DNA of 64,000 nt from Dimorphilus gyrociliatus (Eukaryota; Annelida; Polychaeta; Dinophilidae), in NCBI GenBank assembly GCA_904063045.1, contig CAJFCJ010000052.1, positions 1-64,000 of the forward strand, given 5' to 3'. Numbering within the stretch: the first letter of the stretch is position 1; every line of letters begins with the position of its first letter. The translations under genes were made by a program, and so were the position numbers. The notes under the pieces were generated by a model. It had not been told where the DNA came from, did no database searches, and saw only the letters and a list, made by a program, of their open reading frames with translations. Of the stretch, positions 34,571 to 47,462 are shown in pieces.

Positions 34571-35339
34571 GCCAACCAATACAATGTTTTATTAATATAT
34601 TTCATGTAGAAGAGAGGGGATGAATATGACATTGTGAGGAAATTAATGAGCTTAGTCTTCCTGCTCACTAAATTTTTATAAGCAGCATTTCAGGTTAATT
34701 AAGAAATATGTCCCTTTGAAGTGAAGTCTCTAATTATGTTCATTGAAACGCAGAAAGTCAGGGGTATAATTTTTATATGGGAAGGCTTTAAGGATTAATA
34801 ACAATCATGCTGACGGGCATTACAAGCTAAATAAGAATATTGACACTCACTATGCGTTCTATATTCTTTTTTATGATCTAAAAAGAGAAGCAGGTTTGAT
34901 ATTTTTTTTTCCAAGTGTGTTGTGGTTTGTTGACAACGATCAATAACTGAAAAATGGAAAATTTGAGATGCATTGGATGGATACTTCATTCCGGATCTTA
35001 TGCTTTATTATAGAGATTTTTGATATAGTTAAAACAGGGGCATGATGAAACTGTCTCAAGAAAAATGGTGCGACTATGTGGAAAAAGATGAAAAGATTAC
35101 CTCAGCAGTACAAATATTAAAGAAATTTGAAACTTAAGTGACATAAGCGAAATCTTAATCTAGACTTTTCCTGAAAGCTTTAAATTAATTAGATTCATTC
35201 ACTTTTGAAATCCTATACCAATATAATAAAATGGATTCCTTTCTATGTAAAAGCAAGACAATATAAATAATTTTTAATTAAAATCTTTGAATATCACAAT
35301 TGAAAATTGTTTTCTTTTCCCCTCTAATCAATTTTAGAA
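34571..35339. other. No recognised gene
   Basis: Spacer upstream of the plus-strand receptor. It presumably includes its promoter, but no defined element could be named. Confidence 0.35.
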
Positions 35340-38270
35340 ATGCTGTTAATCTACTTTTTCTTTGAATTTTTAAATTTTTGTCATTCATTTCAAATTACAT
35401 TTAAAACTATTGAAAAAGATGATATTTTCCATAACAATTTGGCCGTAATTTTTGATAATTATTCACAAAAATATTATCCAATATTATTAGACGGTTGCAA
35501 TATGTACAATTTGACATCTTTATGCAAATTACACGGTTTTGATGACTATCACTCTGAAATGGTTACTTGCTTTGGAAACCGTTTTGGTAATTTATCAAAT
35601 CTCTTCATTAAAACTGTGTACTGGACAAAAAAATTTCGAATATATTCAACAAAAATGTCAATAATTTGAAATTTTTATGTCCATTAATCATGGTTTTTGT
35701 GATTGCTTTGATGCATTTAAAAGAAAAATATTTTATTATTTTTTCAATAGAAGAAGATAAGGCATATGAAAACTACAATGGAAAATATATTTTGAGGAAT
35801 TTAAAAGATTTAAATTCAAAAATTCCTCAAAATTTTTTGTGCATTAAATGTTGGAAAAAAAGAGATTGTTTAGTTTTTTTTTAATTATTTTCAACAAGAA
35901 AATTTTTAAATTGTTCTTTTATTCTTTTAGATATATTTACTGTTGTAAATTTCAATACATTCACACCTATTTACAGGGAAAATAATATCAATTATAGATT
36001 AGAGAAAACTATCAGAAACTTTTGCACAGAGGGTCTATTTTTTGTAGCCAAAAATATCTCATTAAATCCTGAAAAATTATATGTTAGAAATAGTCGAAAT
36101 AAAAAATACCAACTTTTAAATGTAACCAAATCCAAAAAAGAGATTTATTCAAATTGTAAAATTCCAAAAGTCTTTTTACAAAACAGAAGTTTGTTATCCT
36201 TTTAAAACAAAGAACATAAAAAATTGTTTTTTTAAACATTCATTAAATTTAGATTTCTTTAAAAACTTTAATTTCAATGTTTTTATTAAAAAACATGATT
36301 CTGAAAAAATTAAACATTTGTCCTATAAATCAAGATACTTGAATTTTTTAGTATATTCTTTAAATGATAAAAGTGTTGAATGGAGAATTATTGTGGATTA
36401 TTTATGTTCACATTATTCAAAATATGTCAACTATGACACAATTTTAATTAATGAAACACAGAAAAATAGTGAATGTTTCAAAAGAGATACATTCAATTGC
36501 AAAAATTTGACTTCTCCATCTTGTATTTATACATCATTTGTAATGGAATCAGTAAAATTGTACTGTAAAACAGAAACAAATGATGTTTTTAATTGCTTTG
36601 CTATTAATTTCTATGCAATGGGAATAAAATACTTTAATGTGAATTTTACTTGTTCATATGATGTGATTCCACTTGGTATTCAATTAAATATAAATTTATA
36701 AATGATTTGATAGCAATTTGACCTAGATTTAGATATATTTATTAAAATTTCTATATAGCTAATTTCTTTAATTTAGACTGATACGAGGATATCTTGTATT
36801 TAGCAAAAAAGCAATTCTATATCTCGCTCACACTCTCTCACATTAATTTTTTTTCATAAAAGGTAGTCAAGATTTTCGATTTGTTAATAATCAAAATCAA
36901 GTTGTCTCTAAAACCACAAGTGGAACTCATACAAATGTTGTCATTATCAAAGATTTAGAAATGAATATAAATGATTTTTGGTTGAAAATTTCATTATTGT
37001 CTGTGAAAAGTTTTGAAATTAAACTTATTTGTCAGCATTTTGGATTTTCTTATGGTACATTTATACCAATGAAAAAATCCTTTGAAATAAGGAATCTTGG
37101 GTTAGAATGCAAAAAAAGTTATTCATTTCTTATTCAGTGTAAGATAACATATTCTCTGTAAGTTCTTTAGAATAAACAATTTGTTGATATAAGCAAAACA
37201 AATTAGGCCTATTCTTGAAAATTATCAATTCATATACTGTACTGTACATGAGTAGTTTTTGTAGGATATGAGTCCTATCGAACAGTAAATCTAATAAGAA
37301 AATCACTTTTGGTGGTCTGTTAATGTAGTTTATAAATTATTTGATTAGGTTTTGATATGAAATCGTCCATATTGTTGGCAGTTGATTTAAGTGTAGAAAA
37401 AACACTTTTCAATTCGTTTGAATCAGTTAAGATGTTTTTTTAAAAAAAAATCGTATTTGCTTTATGTCAACAATATTTAAAAAGAAACAAACAAATGATA
37501 TATTATCATTTATTTTTTGCTTTCTTAAAGAATTGTTAGTTATTATGTTTATAATGATATTGACAGTTTGTTTGCAATTAAATGTTCAAAAGAGAGAATT
37601 CAAGGTAATTTTTTTTATCTGAATGAAAAAATAAAACAATTTAAAAGTCTCTTTAGATTGCACTGATAAAAATGCCTTAATAATTGCTGATGTATGCTAT
37701 TCTATCTTTGGCAGTAATACTTTTAAATCTGCAATTGCTGTTAATGAACATTGTAAGAAAAGAAATCTAACAACTTGGGATAATTTACTGCAATATAAAA
37801 CTGAAATTATCGAATTTTTAAAAAACGAAAATTCACGAATTAAAATAATTACAGGTTTTTTCGTCTTTAACATTTTCACATCTTTTATTATGAAACTTTA
37901 CCAGTTGTCAATGAATTGACACCTACAAATCGTCCAATTGAATTATTTGACGAAGTTTACAGAAAAGTTGGTTTTTTTTAATTTGTTAAAGAAAAGGAAA
38001 GTTTTTCTATTTTCAAAAAAAGGAACCAAGCCATTTTAAAAGAGAGTTAATATATAAAACTAAATCTAGAGAAAATATTAAAGAAAAAGAAGATATTTGT
38101 TTAGAACATTATCTTGCAGAGCGTCAAGAAGGTGGAAGACTGATAAATCAAGTAACATTTTCATTTATTATTTGTTCTGTGGAAACTATTCAATATTTTG
38201 CTTGCCAAATGATACCTAGTATGAATTTTTGTGTATTAATTTCTATTAAATAAGACCTTTTAGGTTGAGC
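35340..38270 (+). CDS. SRCR-like N-terminal exons of the plus-strand receptor
   Basis: ATG 35340 begins a leader (MLLIYFFFEFLNFCHS), then an SRCR-like half (SLCKLHGFDDYHSEM). Further exons with the same theme are at about 35931-36180, 36220-36701 (WRIIVDYLCSHYSKY), 36865-37160 (IKLICQHFGFSYGTF) and 37530-37860 (IIADVCYSIFGSNTFKSAI). All keep the C-x-x-F/L-G pattern of diverged SRCR domains. Introns are short (about 60-110 nt). Some exon joins are not resolved: the frame appears to change near 35650 and 36180, either through unmodelled introns or single-base breaks. The minus-strand paralogue has the same module at its 5' end, which supports joining these exons to the receptor that follows. 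Confidence 0.45.
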
Positions 38271-38303
38271 CCTTTTAATTTTTTTTTTTGATATTTAATA
38301 TTC

Positions 38304-38504
38304 GGACACGACAGAAAATGTCCACAAATGAGTGCTGTTACCCTAACCCAGCCCTTAGCTGTACCTAACCTTTTCCATTACCCCTAACCCTCAGAGGAGA
38401 CCCTCCTAACTGCAAATCAGTTACTGTTTTCTTTTGCCTAACCATTTCTCAATCCAAATTTTTGTCTTGAAATTTCTCATTTGTGGACGTTTTCTGTCGA
38501 CCCC
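38304..38504 (+). mobile_element. TTAGGG-type MITE with 9-bp target duplication
   Basis: The ends GGACACGACAGAAAATGTCC and inverse GGGGTCGACAGAAAACGTCC are flanked by perfect TTAATATTC copies (38295-38303 and 38505-38513). The inside holds CCTAACCC and CCCTAACCC motifs. It sits in an apparent intron of the receptor gene. Nine-bp duplications and long inverted ends fit the Mutator superfamily. Confidence 0.9.
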
Positions 38505-38591
38505 TTAATATTCTTGCCATCAGGGACTGTCTAATTTTATCTCTATAACTGTTACTCCACTTTTTTTTACCCTAAAATTATCTTTACAGAG

Positions 38592-41500
38592 ATGAACTAT
38601 CTTCAAAACAAATATAAAATCTGGAATGATGATCTAACGTCTAAAAACTACTCATCATTGTGCCTATCAAATGAAAATAATTGCAGTACAAATGGTAAGT
38701 TAACACTTATTAATTAAAATTAAAAAAAAAGCATTTTCCTTGTTTTAATATAGGCTTTCATTTATTCAACTATAATATAAATTTAAAAACTCTATTCCAA
38801 TGTCCCAAATTTACATATGAATGCAATATATACAAATTTTGTATAAGTATTTCTGCAGTTTGTGATGGTGTTAATGATTGTCCAAATGGTGATGATGAAA
38901 AAAATTGCTCATACAATTACTTTAAATGTTTCAATGGACAATATAAAATTTCAATAAACCAGCTTTGCGACTTTGTAAGCGATTGCAATGACAAATCTGA
39001 TGAAAATTTTTGTAATATCAATTCAGATATTTCTCTACAAAGAATGTCCTTGTTAGTTATATTTTACATTTAGCAATCATTTCTTATTAATGGACAAGGG
39101 ATTTTTTTTTAGAAATTATACAATTTGTGCTTTTGGAAAGTGTGAAAGGGTTTTAAATTCGTTCACAAAAAAAGACCATTGTCTTGAGACAACAGATACG
39201 ATAATATGCCAAGATAAATGTTTTCCTTCTAACTTGAACACTGTTTGCTTCCAATCGCATAGGGATTTCTTTACATATAGGTAAGTAGCGAATTGTATTT
39301 GAAAAATGATTTTAGCCTTTATGATATGATCACTTTACAGTTTAGCAAATTATGCACATTATCTTCGCCCTTTTAAGAGATTAGTAAACTTTATTGAGGT
39401 AAATTTGAAAGAATGTTTTTCATTGTATTCAGCTAAAAAGTAAAAGAAAAAATATATTGATAGTTTTTCATTTGTTCATTAATTTTCCTTAACATTTTGT
39501 TTTTATAAAAAAAAAGTTTGACTAATAGAGCAAGAGTACAGAAAATTAAGACATGTATTAAAACCACGCCATTGTTCATAAATTTGTAAGTAGGGGAGGC
39601 GATAAAACAATAATTTCAATATAATTCGTTTTTTCTTATAGGGCAATTAATATACTTTACTTTCCAAATTCACCAAAAACTAAAAGAAAAATCAGACAAT
39701 ACACCAACAAAATTTACAAATGTGTTAACAAACTTAAGTAAGTTCGCACCCCCACCCAATTTAAATATTAATTTATTCATGTTTTTTATATTTTTAAATT
39801 TTTTAAATTTTAAATTTCCCTTTTTTGTTTTTTGAAAATGTTAGAAATTATAATGAAATTAATTTTGAACGTATTTTCAAATGCTTTAAATTTCGTGAGA
39901 AAATTGAGTTTGTGTTTTAAATTATTCTTTTTTAAACTTTAATAAAAAGATATTCTTTTAAAAATTCCTTAGAATTTTTCGAAGTTTATATGAATGCAAT
40001 GAAATACTTGTTGGACTATAGTAAATATTTTCTAGACAATGATGCATTAACAGTTATATATAAACCTAATAGGCCTACACAATTTTACTCATATTTTATA
40101 ATAATCTAAAACTTTATAGCATTCCAGATTTTGCATATGCAAACCATGCTGATCAAAACAATTATTATGGGACTTGCAAAAGATTTTTCAACATTATTGA
40201 TAAGTAGGTCATTCTATTTAGATTTTTTTTTTATAAAATACTTTTCTATTTTCTTTCTTAGACTTTTAACAAAGAATTCTGTAAAAAACGATATCAGATA
40301 TTTTTATCCTACAAAGTGTAGATTGACCTATGATATAGGCTATAATTTGAGAAATAGAATGTATGCACCATATAATGACTTAGCAGTTTGTGAGAATATC
40401 TCGTGTTTTCCGGGAGAGTATCGATGTAAATATTTTGCATATTGTATATCAATCGAGCAAATATGTGATGGAAAAAATCACTGTTGGTATGGAGATGATG
40501 AATCTGGATGTGGTCAGATACTTTATCTAAAAATTCTTTATTACAAATTTTAAATTCTATCCCATTTTTTTCATAAATAGATCAATATTTTCCAGCTGGA
40601 TATTTTAAATGTAAAAATGAAAGTAAATTCATTACAACAAATAAAGTTTGTGACAATACTTTGGATTGTCAATTGAAAAATGATGAAAACTTTTGTCCAA
40701 AATCTTATAAATGTCCTTTAAATTGTATTTGTACAAATTACGCAATGGCGTATTGTTCAAATGTATCAAAAACTCAATTTATTATTGATTTAAAAAATGA
40801 TTTTCAAAAAAACATTTGTTTTAAAATTCTTGAAATTAGAAATATTTATTCTTTAAAATTTCAATTATCCTCAATTTTCATAATGAAATTAATAATAGAA
40901 AATTCAACAACTGTTCTTCCATTTGATGATAAATTTTTTGTACCAAATATTGTTTTTTTAACTTTGAGAAAAACAAATTTAAAAAATTTATATTTTGTTC
41001 AAAAATATAAAAAAAACTTACTTCAACATTTAGATTTGTCAAACAATCCTTTAGATGGTTTAAATAATATGTCATTCAGTGTCTTTCCTCAACTTATTTC
41101 ATTGGATTTATCAATTACAAATTTACGGATAATAACCATTTATACATTTCAAAATCTTTCAAAACTTGAAAAATTAAATTTATCATTGTCAAAAATTTAT
41201 TCAATATCTTCCAAATCATTTTTATCCATGAGCGATATTAAAGAAAATGATGCTAATGGAATAGAATTGAATTATAAAACAATGAAATTATTTTGGAAAA
41301 GTTTTCCAAATTTAACAACATTTTCAAGCGATTATTACGAAATATGTTGCTTTTTAAAAAATCTCAACAAAACGGCTACAAATCTTAATTGTTTACCAAA
41401 ATCATCAAAACTTTTTTCGTGTAAAATATTACTTGGAAGTAGAGTAGTGTCATTTCTGTATAGAATAGTAGCAGTATGTTGTATTATTCAAACAACACTG

Positions 41501-42209
41501 TTATTCGGTTTCCGGATATATAATTATCATAGATTTTCTCAAATATTCAATTTATCTTCATCATTCCATCATGCAATTTCAACATTATGCCTTTTAGTGA
41601 TTATTTATCAAGATATTATATTTAGGGATGAGTTCTATAAGTATTATAATCATTGGAAAAATCATTCTCTGTGTTCAGTTATTGGAGTTGTTATGACATT
41701 TTCAATTATTTTAAATTCTGGAAATAATTTGCTTGTTAGTTTAGATCAATTTTTAAATGTCTATTCTCCATTTAAGAAAATATTAACAAATAAATTAGTC
41801 CTATGTGCATTTATTTTTAACTATATATTTTCATTGGCGTGTTCAAGCTTTCCAATTGTTTTTTATCCAGTAAGCCTTTAAAAATAGAAATATGGCTATC
41901 AACTTTAAAATTGTTTCTATATAGATTTTTTACTTTTTCAGATATTCTATTCAAAAACACCAATTTGTTTAAATTTAATTATGTATGATAATAGCTTGAA
42001 TGATTGGTTTTTTGTTTATTTTAACTATGGTGTAATACTATTTGTTGAAAATGCATTATTATCTATTTTCTACATTATAATATTTAAAATAATACTGAAA
42101 TCTGATTCTCAATTTAGTAACAGTACTTCAAAAAAAAGAAACATTTCAATGTCACTTCTTATTGGTGTATTTTTAAATTCATTTTTTTGGTGTTTTTTAA
42201 CAATAACAG
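38592..42209 (+). CDS. LDLa-LRR seven-transmembrane receptor (relaxin-receptor-like)
   Basis: The exons I can place include 38754-39046 (two LDLa modules: SAVCDGVNDCPNGDDEKNC and NQLCDFVSDCNDKSDENFC), 39113-39280, about 40262-40512 (third LDLa, EQICDGKNHCWYGDDESGC), 40581-41869 and 41942-42209. The long exon has a fourth LDLa, an LRR N-cap Cys cluster (CPLNCICTNYAMAYC), about six LRRs (LLQHLDLSNNPLDGL), a hinge with paired Cys, and then membrane helices 1-4. The DRY position reads DQF in LDQFLNVYSPFKK. Helices 5 and 6 follow. The module order LDLa-LRR-rhodopsin-type 7TM is that of the LGR7/8-like family. Ligand unknown. The frame across the main exons is open. Exons between the second and third LDLa are short and less certain. 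Confidence 0.65.
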
Positions 42210-42277
42210 GTTAAAAAGTATTTCAAAATTGGAAATATAACATAATGTAATTATATATTTTCAATCATCAAAATTAG

Positions 42278-43479
42278 TTTTAATTAGAAAACTATTCTTA
42301 TTCAATTTGACCTATATTGAAAATTTATTAATAGTTGTTCTCGTGATTATATTTTCATATTTTATAATTCCATTTTGCTTTTCAATTAATGAATGGCAAG
42401 AAATTGTTGCAAAGAGATGTCAAAGAAAATACGAAATGAAACTTAAATTAGATGAACATGTTCAAACAGAAATTTTGAAAACATGTAATAAACACATTAG
42501 CCATCCATTTATCAATTCTATATATTTTAAACTTGAATGATTTTTTCTCAGCTATTAGTATACTGGTTGAAGAAACAAAATATTCTGTCATGCCATTTGC
42601 TGAATCGACTAACATTTTAAAATTCACTTTTCACAAAGATCATTTCTCTAAATTCAGATATTTCTATTGTTTTAAATCTGTTACAATTGCAATTGACTAT
42701 TTACACAAAAAATATATTTCTCTAGATGGAAAAATTGATTGTCAATATATTTTTTACGAAGTAAATTATTTGTTCCTCAACAAATTTAGCTTTTGATCAT
42801 TTCAATATTAGGCCAGAAAATCTTAATAATGAAGAAAGTTTTATTGAAATGGTCAATTAACTGATAATTTTCACACATTCATGCATTCAACAAAATACTC
42901 TGATCATCTCTTTTTTCACTTAAAAGATTCTGAAATCTGGAAAATATAAATATTACCTAACGGCATGCAACAGTGTTGCTAAGGCAAACACCAATGAAAG
43001 TTCTGATATATATTCTCTTGGAAAATTTCTTAGAAAATTACTGCAACAACATCATTTATTGAAAAGATAAAATATTGCTCTTTTTTAAAAATACATATGT
43101 TTAAAAATTGAAAGTTTTGTAATATATAATTCACAATTTTTAGGATCAAGTCAAAAATGAGAACCAAAATTCTACCCTTGCAAGAATCTTATTTGATTTT
43201 AGAGAGCAGTTAAAGATTAAAAAAAACATAAAATAATATAGCCATTAATTCTAAATTGTTATCTGTTACATTAAGTGTTGTAATGATGTTTCATGTTTGC
43301 GAGAATATTTGTTACATATGAAATACGAAATTGTTTCTATTAATATTTATTGGGCAGTCCAAAAATTGGCCCACTACCTAGTGTTCAAGAAATTTTTAAC
43401 CCTGACTTCTACCTGGAACATGATGCATTGATGAAAGTTGTTGATAAGTTAGGAGAAAAATTGATAGAACAATACACTT
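42278..43479 (+). CDS. Seventh helix and kinase-like cytoplasmic part of the receptor
   Basis: An acceptor at 42277 restores the frame into helix 7 (NLLIVVLVIIFSYFIIPF) and a basic tail. A GT-AG intron at about 42484-42550 leads to protein-kinase-like text in order. First comes a hinge-like SILVEETKYSVMPFAES, then an alpha-E-like AIDYLHKKYISLDGKI (no HRD). A separate exon near 42930-43075 has SSDIYSLGKFLRKLL (alpha-F SDxYSxG), and a last exon near 43347-43479 has GPLPSVQEIFNPDFY (alpha-H/I) and the end EQYT-TAG. The VAIK Lys, HRD Asp and DFG are not recognisable, so a pseudokinase is likely. One exon end near 42795 is unresolved. The kinase relation rests on these motif positions only. Confidence 0.45.
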
Positions 43480-43869
43480 AGAGACGCTGCATATACGTGT
43501 AACTGCTGTACTTTTTTTATCGCAATTGTATTTGTCTTTTCCAATCATTTAGCAATTGCCCAAAGTACTCAAACAAATAGAACCTTTCAAGTTTGTCCTC
43601 AAGTAGTCTTAATAGATTTATAGGTTAATCAACTGTATTATTAAAATTTAAGATGTAAATAACACTATTTGTCTACAATTTGATAGAATTTTTTGCTGTA
43701 CACTCTACCTACACATTGCTTATGCGAAACTAGATCAATACTGCTTATCTCTGTCAGTGCATCAGTACTGTGAGCATTGCTAGTGATACTTATCCAATTT
43801 ACAACCAGCTGACAAAAATGAGCAGTACTGTCTACAAATCGAAATATATCTATTATCGCTCTAGGCAAA

Positions 43870-44300
43870 CCTCAAAGTATATAAATCCTGGCTGTTTCAT
43901 TCCAATCATTTAATCTCAGTGTAATCATTAGAGAAGATAATTTGGAAACAAGCCTCTACTCTTTAACATTGGATACCAATTTGGTAATTTGGCACCCTGC
44001 TATTTGAACCATCTACTCTGCAATTGAACTTTCATATCGTTACTTGAATGAACCATTTAAATTAAATGTTTTGTTTACAATTGGTGTAGAATTATATAAC
44101 TGTATTCTAAAGTAATGCTAGACCTGTTCACTAAGAGGGTTGATTCGGGACTGAATACTTGTTACTATCTATGGCCTGCTTTTATACAATTCCTTATCAG
44201 TTGTTTATGCCTTAGCTGTCAGCAACAAGAGTCTAACCCCAGATAAGGATTGTTCACAACAAACAGGGTCAAGGGTTATCAAATTATGCAATAGTGATGT
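43870..44300 (+). repeat. LTR-C piece joined to LTR-A piece
   Basis: 43862-44094 matches the TATA-containing part of LTR-C (GGCAAACCTCAAAGTATATA). 44095-44300 matches the middle of LTR-A (TAACTGTATTCTAAAGTAAT to GGGTTATCAAATTATGC). The join is abrupt. Confidence 0.65.
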
Positions 44301-44530
44301 AAGCAAAAAGGGAAAATAAGGGCAACAGCAAGAGTTTTAGGAATGGCACCATAATTAGCTAGTAACATCTTGAAGTTTAAGCAGACAGAGCAAGACAATA
44401 GGGATGGTTGATAACCTCTGATGGTGTAATTGAAGTCTGGAGGATAGAGAGAAGGTTGAATGCCAAAACTACAGCTCCTTCATTATGGAAGATGTTCTTC
44501 CTGACATAGAAGAGATTGAGGAAAAAAAAA
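44301..44530 (+). pseudogene. Mariner M transposase scraps
   Basis: Contains the helix-turn-helix text (GGCAACAGCAAGAGTTTTAG) directly joined to catalytic-half text (ACCTCTGATGGTGTAATTGA, GAAGATGTTCTTCCTGACAT), so the middle is deleted. It preserves TGG at the IEVWR Trp where 18100 has TGA. Confidence 0.65.
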
Positions 44531-45114
44531 CCTTTGGTAAGTGTATAAATGAAGATGCACTTCCCGAGTTCATTAGTCTATAATCTCCTAATCATAGACT
44601 ATACTCTACTGTAAGATTGGTACTCATTTACTTAATACACGTAGTTGATGATCATATCGTTTGGCTCAATGGCCAACTTTTCTTATTATTACCATTGTAG
44701 ACGTTACATGCTTATATTTAAAATTATAGCTTTCATTCTTTTTCTTTCTCCGTGTTGAGCAAAGATCAATGCAATGGAGGATAGAATGACGACATCTAAA
44801 AAATTCAATAGTGTCAATTACCAGAATTTCTGTAAAACATGATTGTTCCATTCTTACGGAGTAGGATTCTTTCTAAACTTCTATCATTCTTATTTTTTTA
44901 GATTTCCTTTTAAAGTTGCTTTATATCTAAAGTCTTAATATCATTATGTCATTATTTCTAAGTGTAGATATAGTTTAAAAACTATGCGAAAAAAAGAGAT
45001 ATAAATCATGCATGATTTTTTTTATAATGGCTGAAATAGATATTTGAAAAGAAAATTTCACTATTGAAATAGCTTTATTGCTATTATTGAAATTAGTTAT
45101 ACAGATAAATCGGG

Positions 45115-45321
45115 GGGGTCGACAGAAAACGTCCACAAATGAGAAATTTCAAGACAAAGATTTGGATTGAGAAATGGTTAGGCAGAAGAAAACAGCAACT
45201 GATTTGTACTTAGGAGGCTCTCCTCTAAGGGTTAGGGGTAATGGAAAATGTTTGGTACTGCTAAGGGCTGGGTTAGGGTTAGGGTAAAAGCACTCATTTG
45301 TGGACGTTTTCTGTCGTATCC
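45115..45321 (+). mobile_element. TTAGGG-type MITE
   Basis: Starts GGGGTCGACAGAAAACGTCC after a G7 run and ends GTGGACGTTTTCTGTCGTAT. Internal GGGTTAGGGTTAGGG. The flanks show only an imperfect 9-bp match. Confidence 0.85.
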
Positions 45322-45524
45322 AAATAAAGCAATAAAGTTAATAACATTATAACAAATGGCAATAAAAAAGTAAATATAAATTTTTAAATATAGTTCACTT
45401 TTTTCTTTTATCAATGATTGTCCTTTTATTGTTAATACAAAATATTCAAATACTTTTTCAGTTATCATATTCCAGTGGAATATTAGAAAATGGTGGAAAG
45501 TATTCCAGGAAACTAATGATCATA

Positions 45525-45850
45525 TTTAAGGATATTTAAAAGTTTTAATTGGAAAAAATTCTTATCGTGTTAATTATTTATGGAAAAGAAAACAATTTTC
45601 AAATGAAATATGTAAATTAATTGGATGCGATCATATTTATTCCGTGATCTACTCAACTGGTAGAAAAATTTTGGGAAAATTTGTCGACCTAGTTAATATT
45701 AATAACAAATGCTGTTCAATGTAAGGTTAAATTCTTAAAATTTTAAAAAATATTGAAGAAAACCAATGTTCTCTTAGAAAACAATTTCATAATGAATTGT
45801 CAAGAGTTTTGTCTGAAGGTGCTACCCCATTGATTTTCATTATTAGCCTT
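45525..45850 (+). pseudogene. SRCR-like exon fragment
   Basis: The frame reads NSYRVNYLWKRKQFSNEICK followed by LIGCDHIYSVIYSTG, with the C-x-L-x-G pattern of the receptor family's SRCR-like modules. It is followed by a GT donor near 45719 and a possible second exon (QCSLRKQFHNELSRVLSEG). It stands alone. Confidence 0.4.
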
Positions 45851-46339
45851 TCCATATAAACTTAGACTTATTGATCTAAAACCATTTTGAAGGGTTGATG
45901 GAAGGTTATAGAAAACTGCTTGGTCATTTTGAATAATAAATATTTTTCCTAGTGAATCTAATTTAGGGTATAAACAAGTATAAATCAGTTAGGCTTATTT
46001 TTTTTAGTAGATCCCTCTTTTTTGTCTATTAACTATAAAAAATTGAAAAGATTTGACCTAGTACCTTTTATAAATACTTGAACAATACTAAATCCAATAC
46101 TCTTTGTGCTTGCAATTTAAATAGCTTCAACTTATATTCCGGTTTCTATGTATTTGTCACTATATTCAAAACATTGTTGATGTGTATGCTGTTCCAAATC
46201 CAAAAATTTTTCTAAACCGGAAGTTCACTTTACCTTGACCTTTGTAATAAATTTTGCGATGTGTTGCTTATATTATAAGAAAATGGAAAATTTAATTTAA
46301 AATTAAAACTTTTAAAAATTGGACTAACCGATTCATAAG

Positions 46340-46800
46340 ACAAAATTTAATTGCCTTTCCATAAATCTTGAAAGATAAATTGTCCAATACAATCATTCTC
46401 ACTACAAAGTGCTGACCATTCATAATTTATATTTATTAGACTGCTAAGTAAATCTAAGGCTTGTTGGCATGTAAACTTATCAAGTTGAGATGATGCATTA
46501 CAATTAGCTCCATGTTCTAGAAGTGCAATACTAGTTAAATAATCCAAATCATGAATATCTTGTGAAATTTCTCTGAAAACGAGAAAAGAGCAAGGATAGG
46601 CTAAATTTGTGTTTAAAACTAGATTTTTTTGAACTAACCTTTATAGGCATAAATCAATATCGAATTATATCCAGAATAATAAGAATCATATTGAATTGGT
46701 ATGAAAGATATAGTTTTTAAATTATAATTATAGTTTAATTTTGGCAAAAAACATTCAATTCTCTCTTCTAAATCCAATTCTTAAAAATACGATTGTTCGT
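46340..46800 (-). pseudogene. Galactose-binding-like ectodomain fragment
   Basis: Minus-strand exon about 46790-46640 (LDLEERIECFLPKLNYNYN, ending AYK before a GT donor) joins an exon 46565-46340 with LTSIALLEHGANCNASS, C-QQALD and W, the same signature as exons 2 and 3 of the gene at 1599-3839. A frame change near 46375 leads to IYGKAIKFCLMNR. A MITE lies just upstream. Confidence 0.5.
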
Positions 46801-46838
46801 TTACAAGACTGCATTTATATAGTTAGTTAGGACTTTTG

Positions 46839-47045
46839 GGATGCGACAGAAGACGTCCACAAATGAGTGCTTTTACCCTAACCCTAACCCAGCCCTTAGC
46901 TGTGCCTAACCTTTTCCATTAGCCCTAACCCTTAGAGGAGACCCTCCTACGTACAAATCAGTTGCTGTTTTCTTCTGCCTAACCATTTCTCAATCCAAAC
47001 TTTGGTCTTGAAATTTCTCATTTGTGGACGTTTTCTATCGACCCC
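46839..47045 (+). mobile_element. TTAGGG-type MITE with 9-bp duplication (one mismatch)
   Basis: Ends GGATGCGACAGAAGACGTCC and inverse GGGGTCGATAGAAAACGTCC; flanks GGACTTTTG (46830-46838) and AGACTTTTG (47046-47054). Contains CCCTAACCCTAACCC. Confidence 0.9.
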
Positions 47046-47462
47046 AGACTTTTGACATTTAAATTTAACTATATCTAGATAATCCAAAAATCAGATAATC
47101 CCTAATTGTCAGATCTAAACAAGCATAAATCAGCCTTTTCTATTCATCTACTAAACAATCAAAATATAATGGTCAAATAAGATCTTGTATTGAGTAATAC
47201 TGACCTATATTTTTGACACTAGATTTAGACAAAATATAATTTCATTTGTTGAATTCAACAATTAAGAATTGAAATATTCTAAAAAAAAAGTGTATTATAA
47301 GCACTTCAAACTTTTCAAGCAACGCTATTGTTAACATTTTCAAAACACAATTGTATTTGGTCTAAAACAGAATTTCTAAAATTTACACGCAGAAAATTTT
47401 AATAGAAATTTGTTTTAATCTAAATCTTTAAACCTTTGCTATTTCTACTTTTTTTATTTTTA

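Noticed and set aside
46839-47045. Telomere or subtelomere because of CCCTAACCCTAACCC
   Set aside because: Only two or three units, always inside the same ~205-bp MITE with 9-bp target duplications, and repeated across the window.
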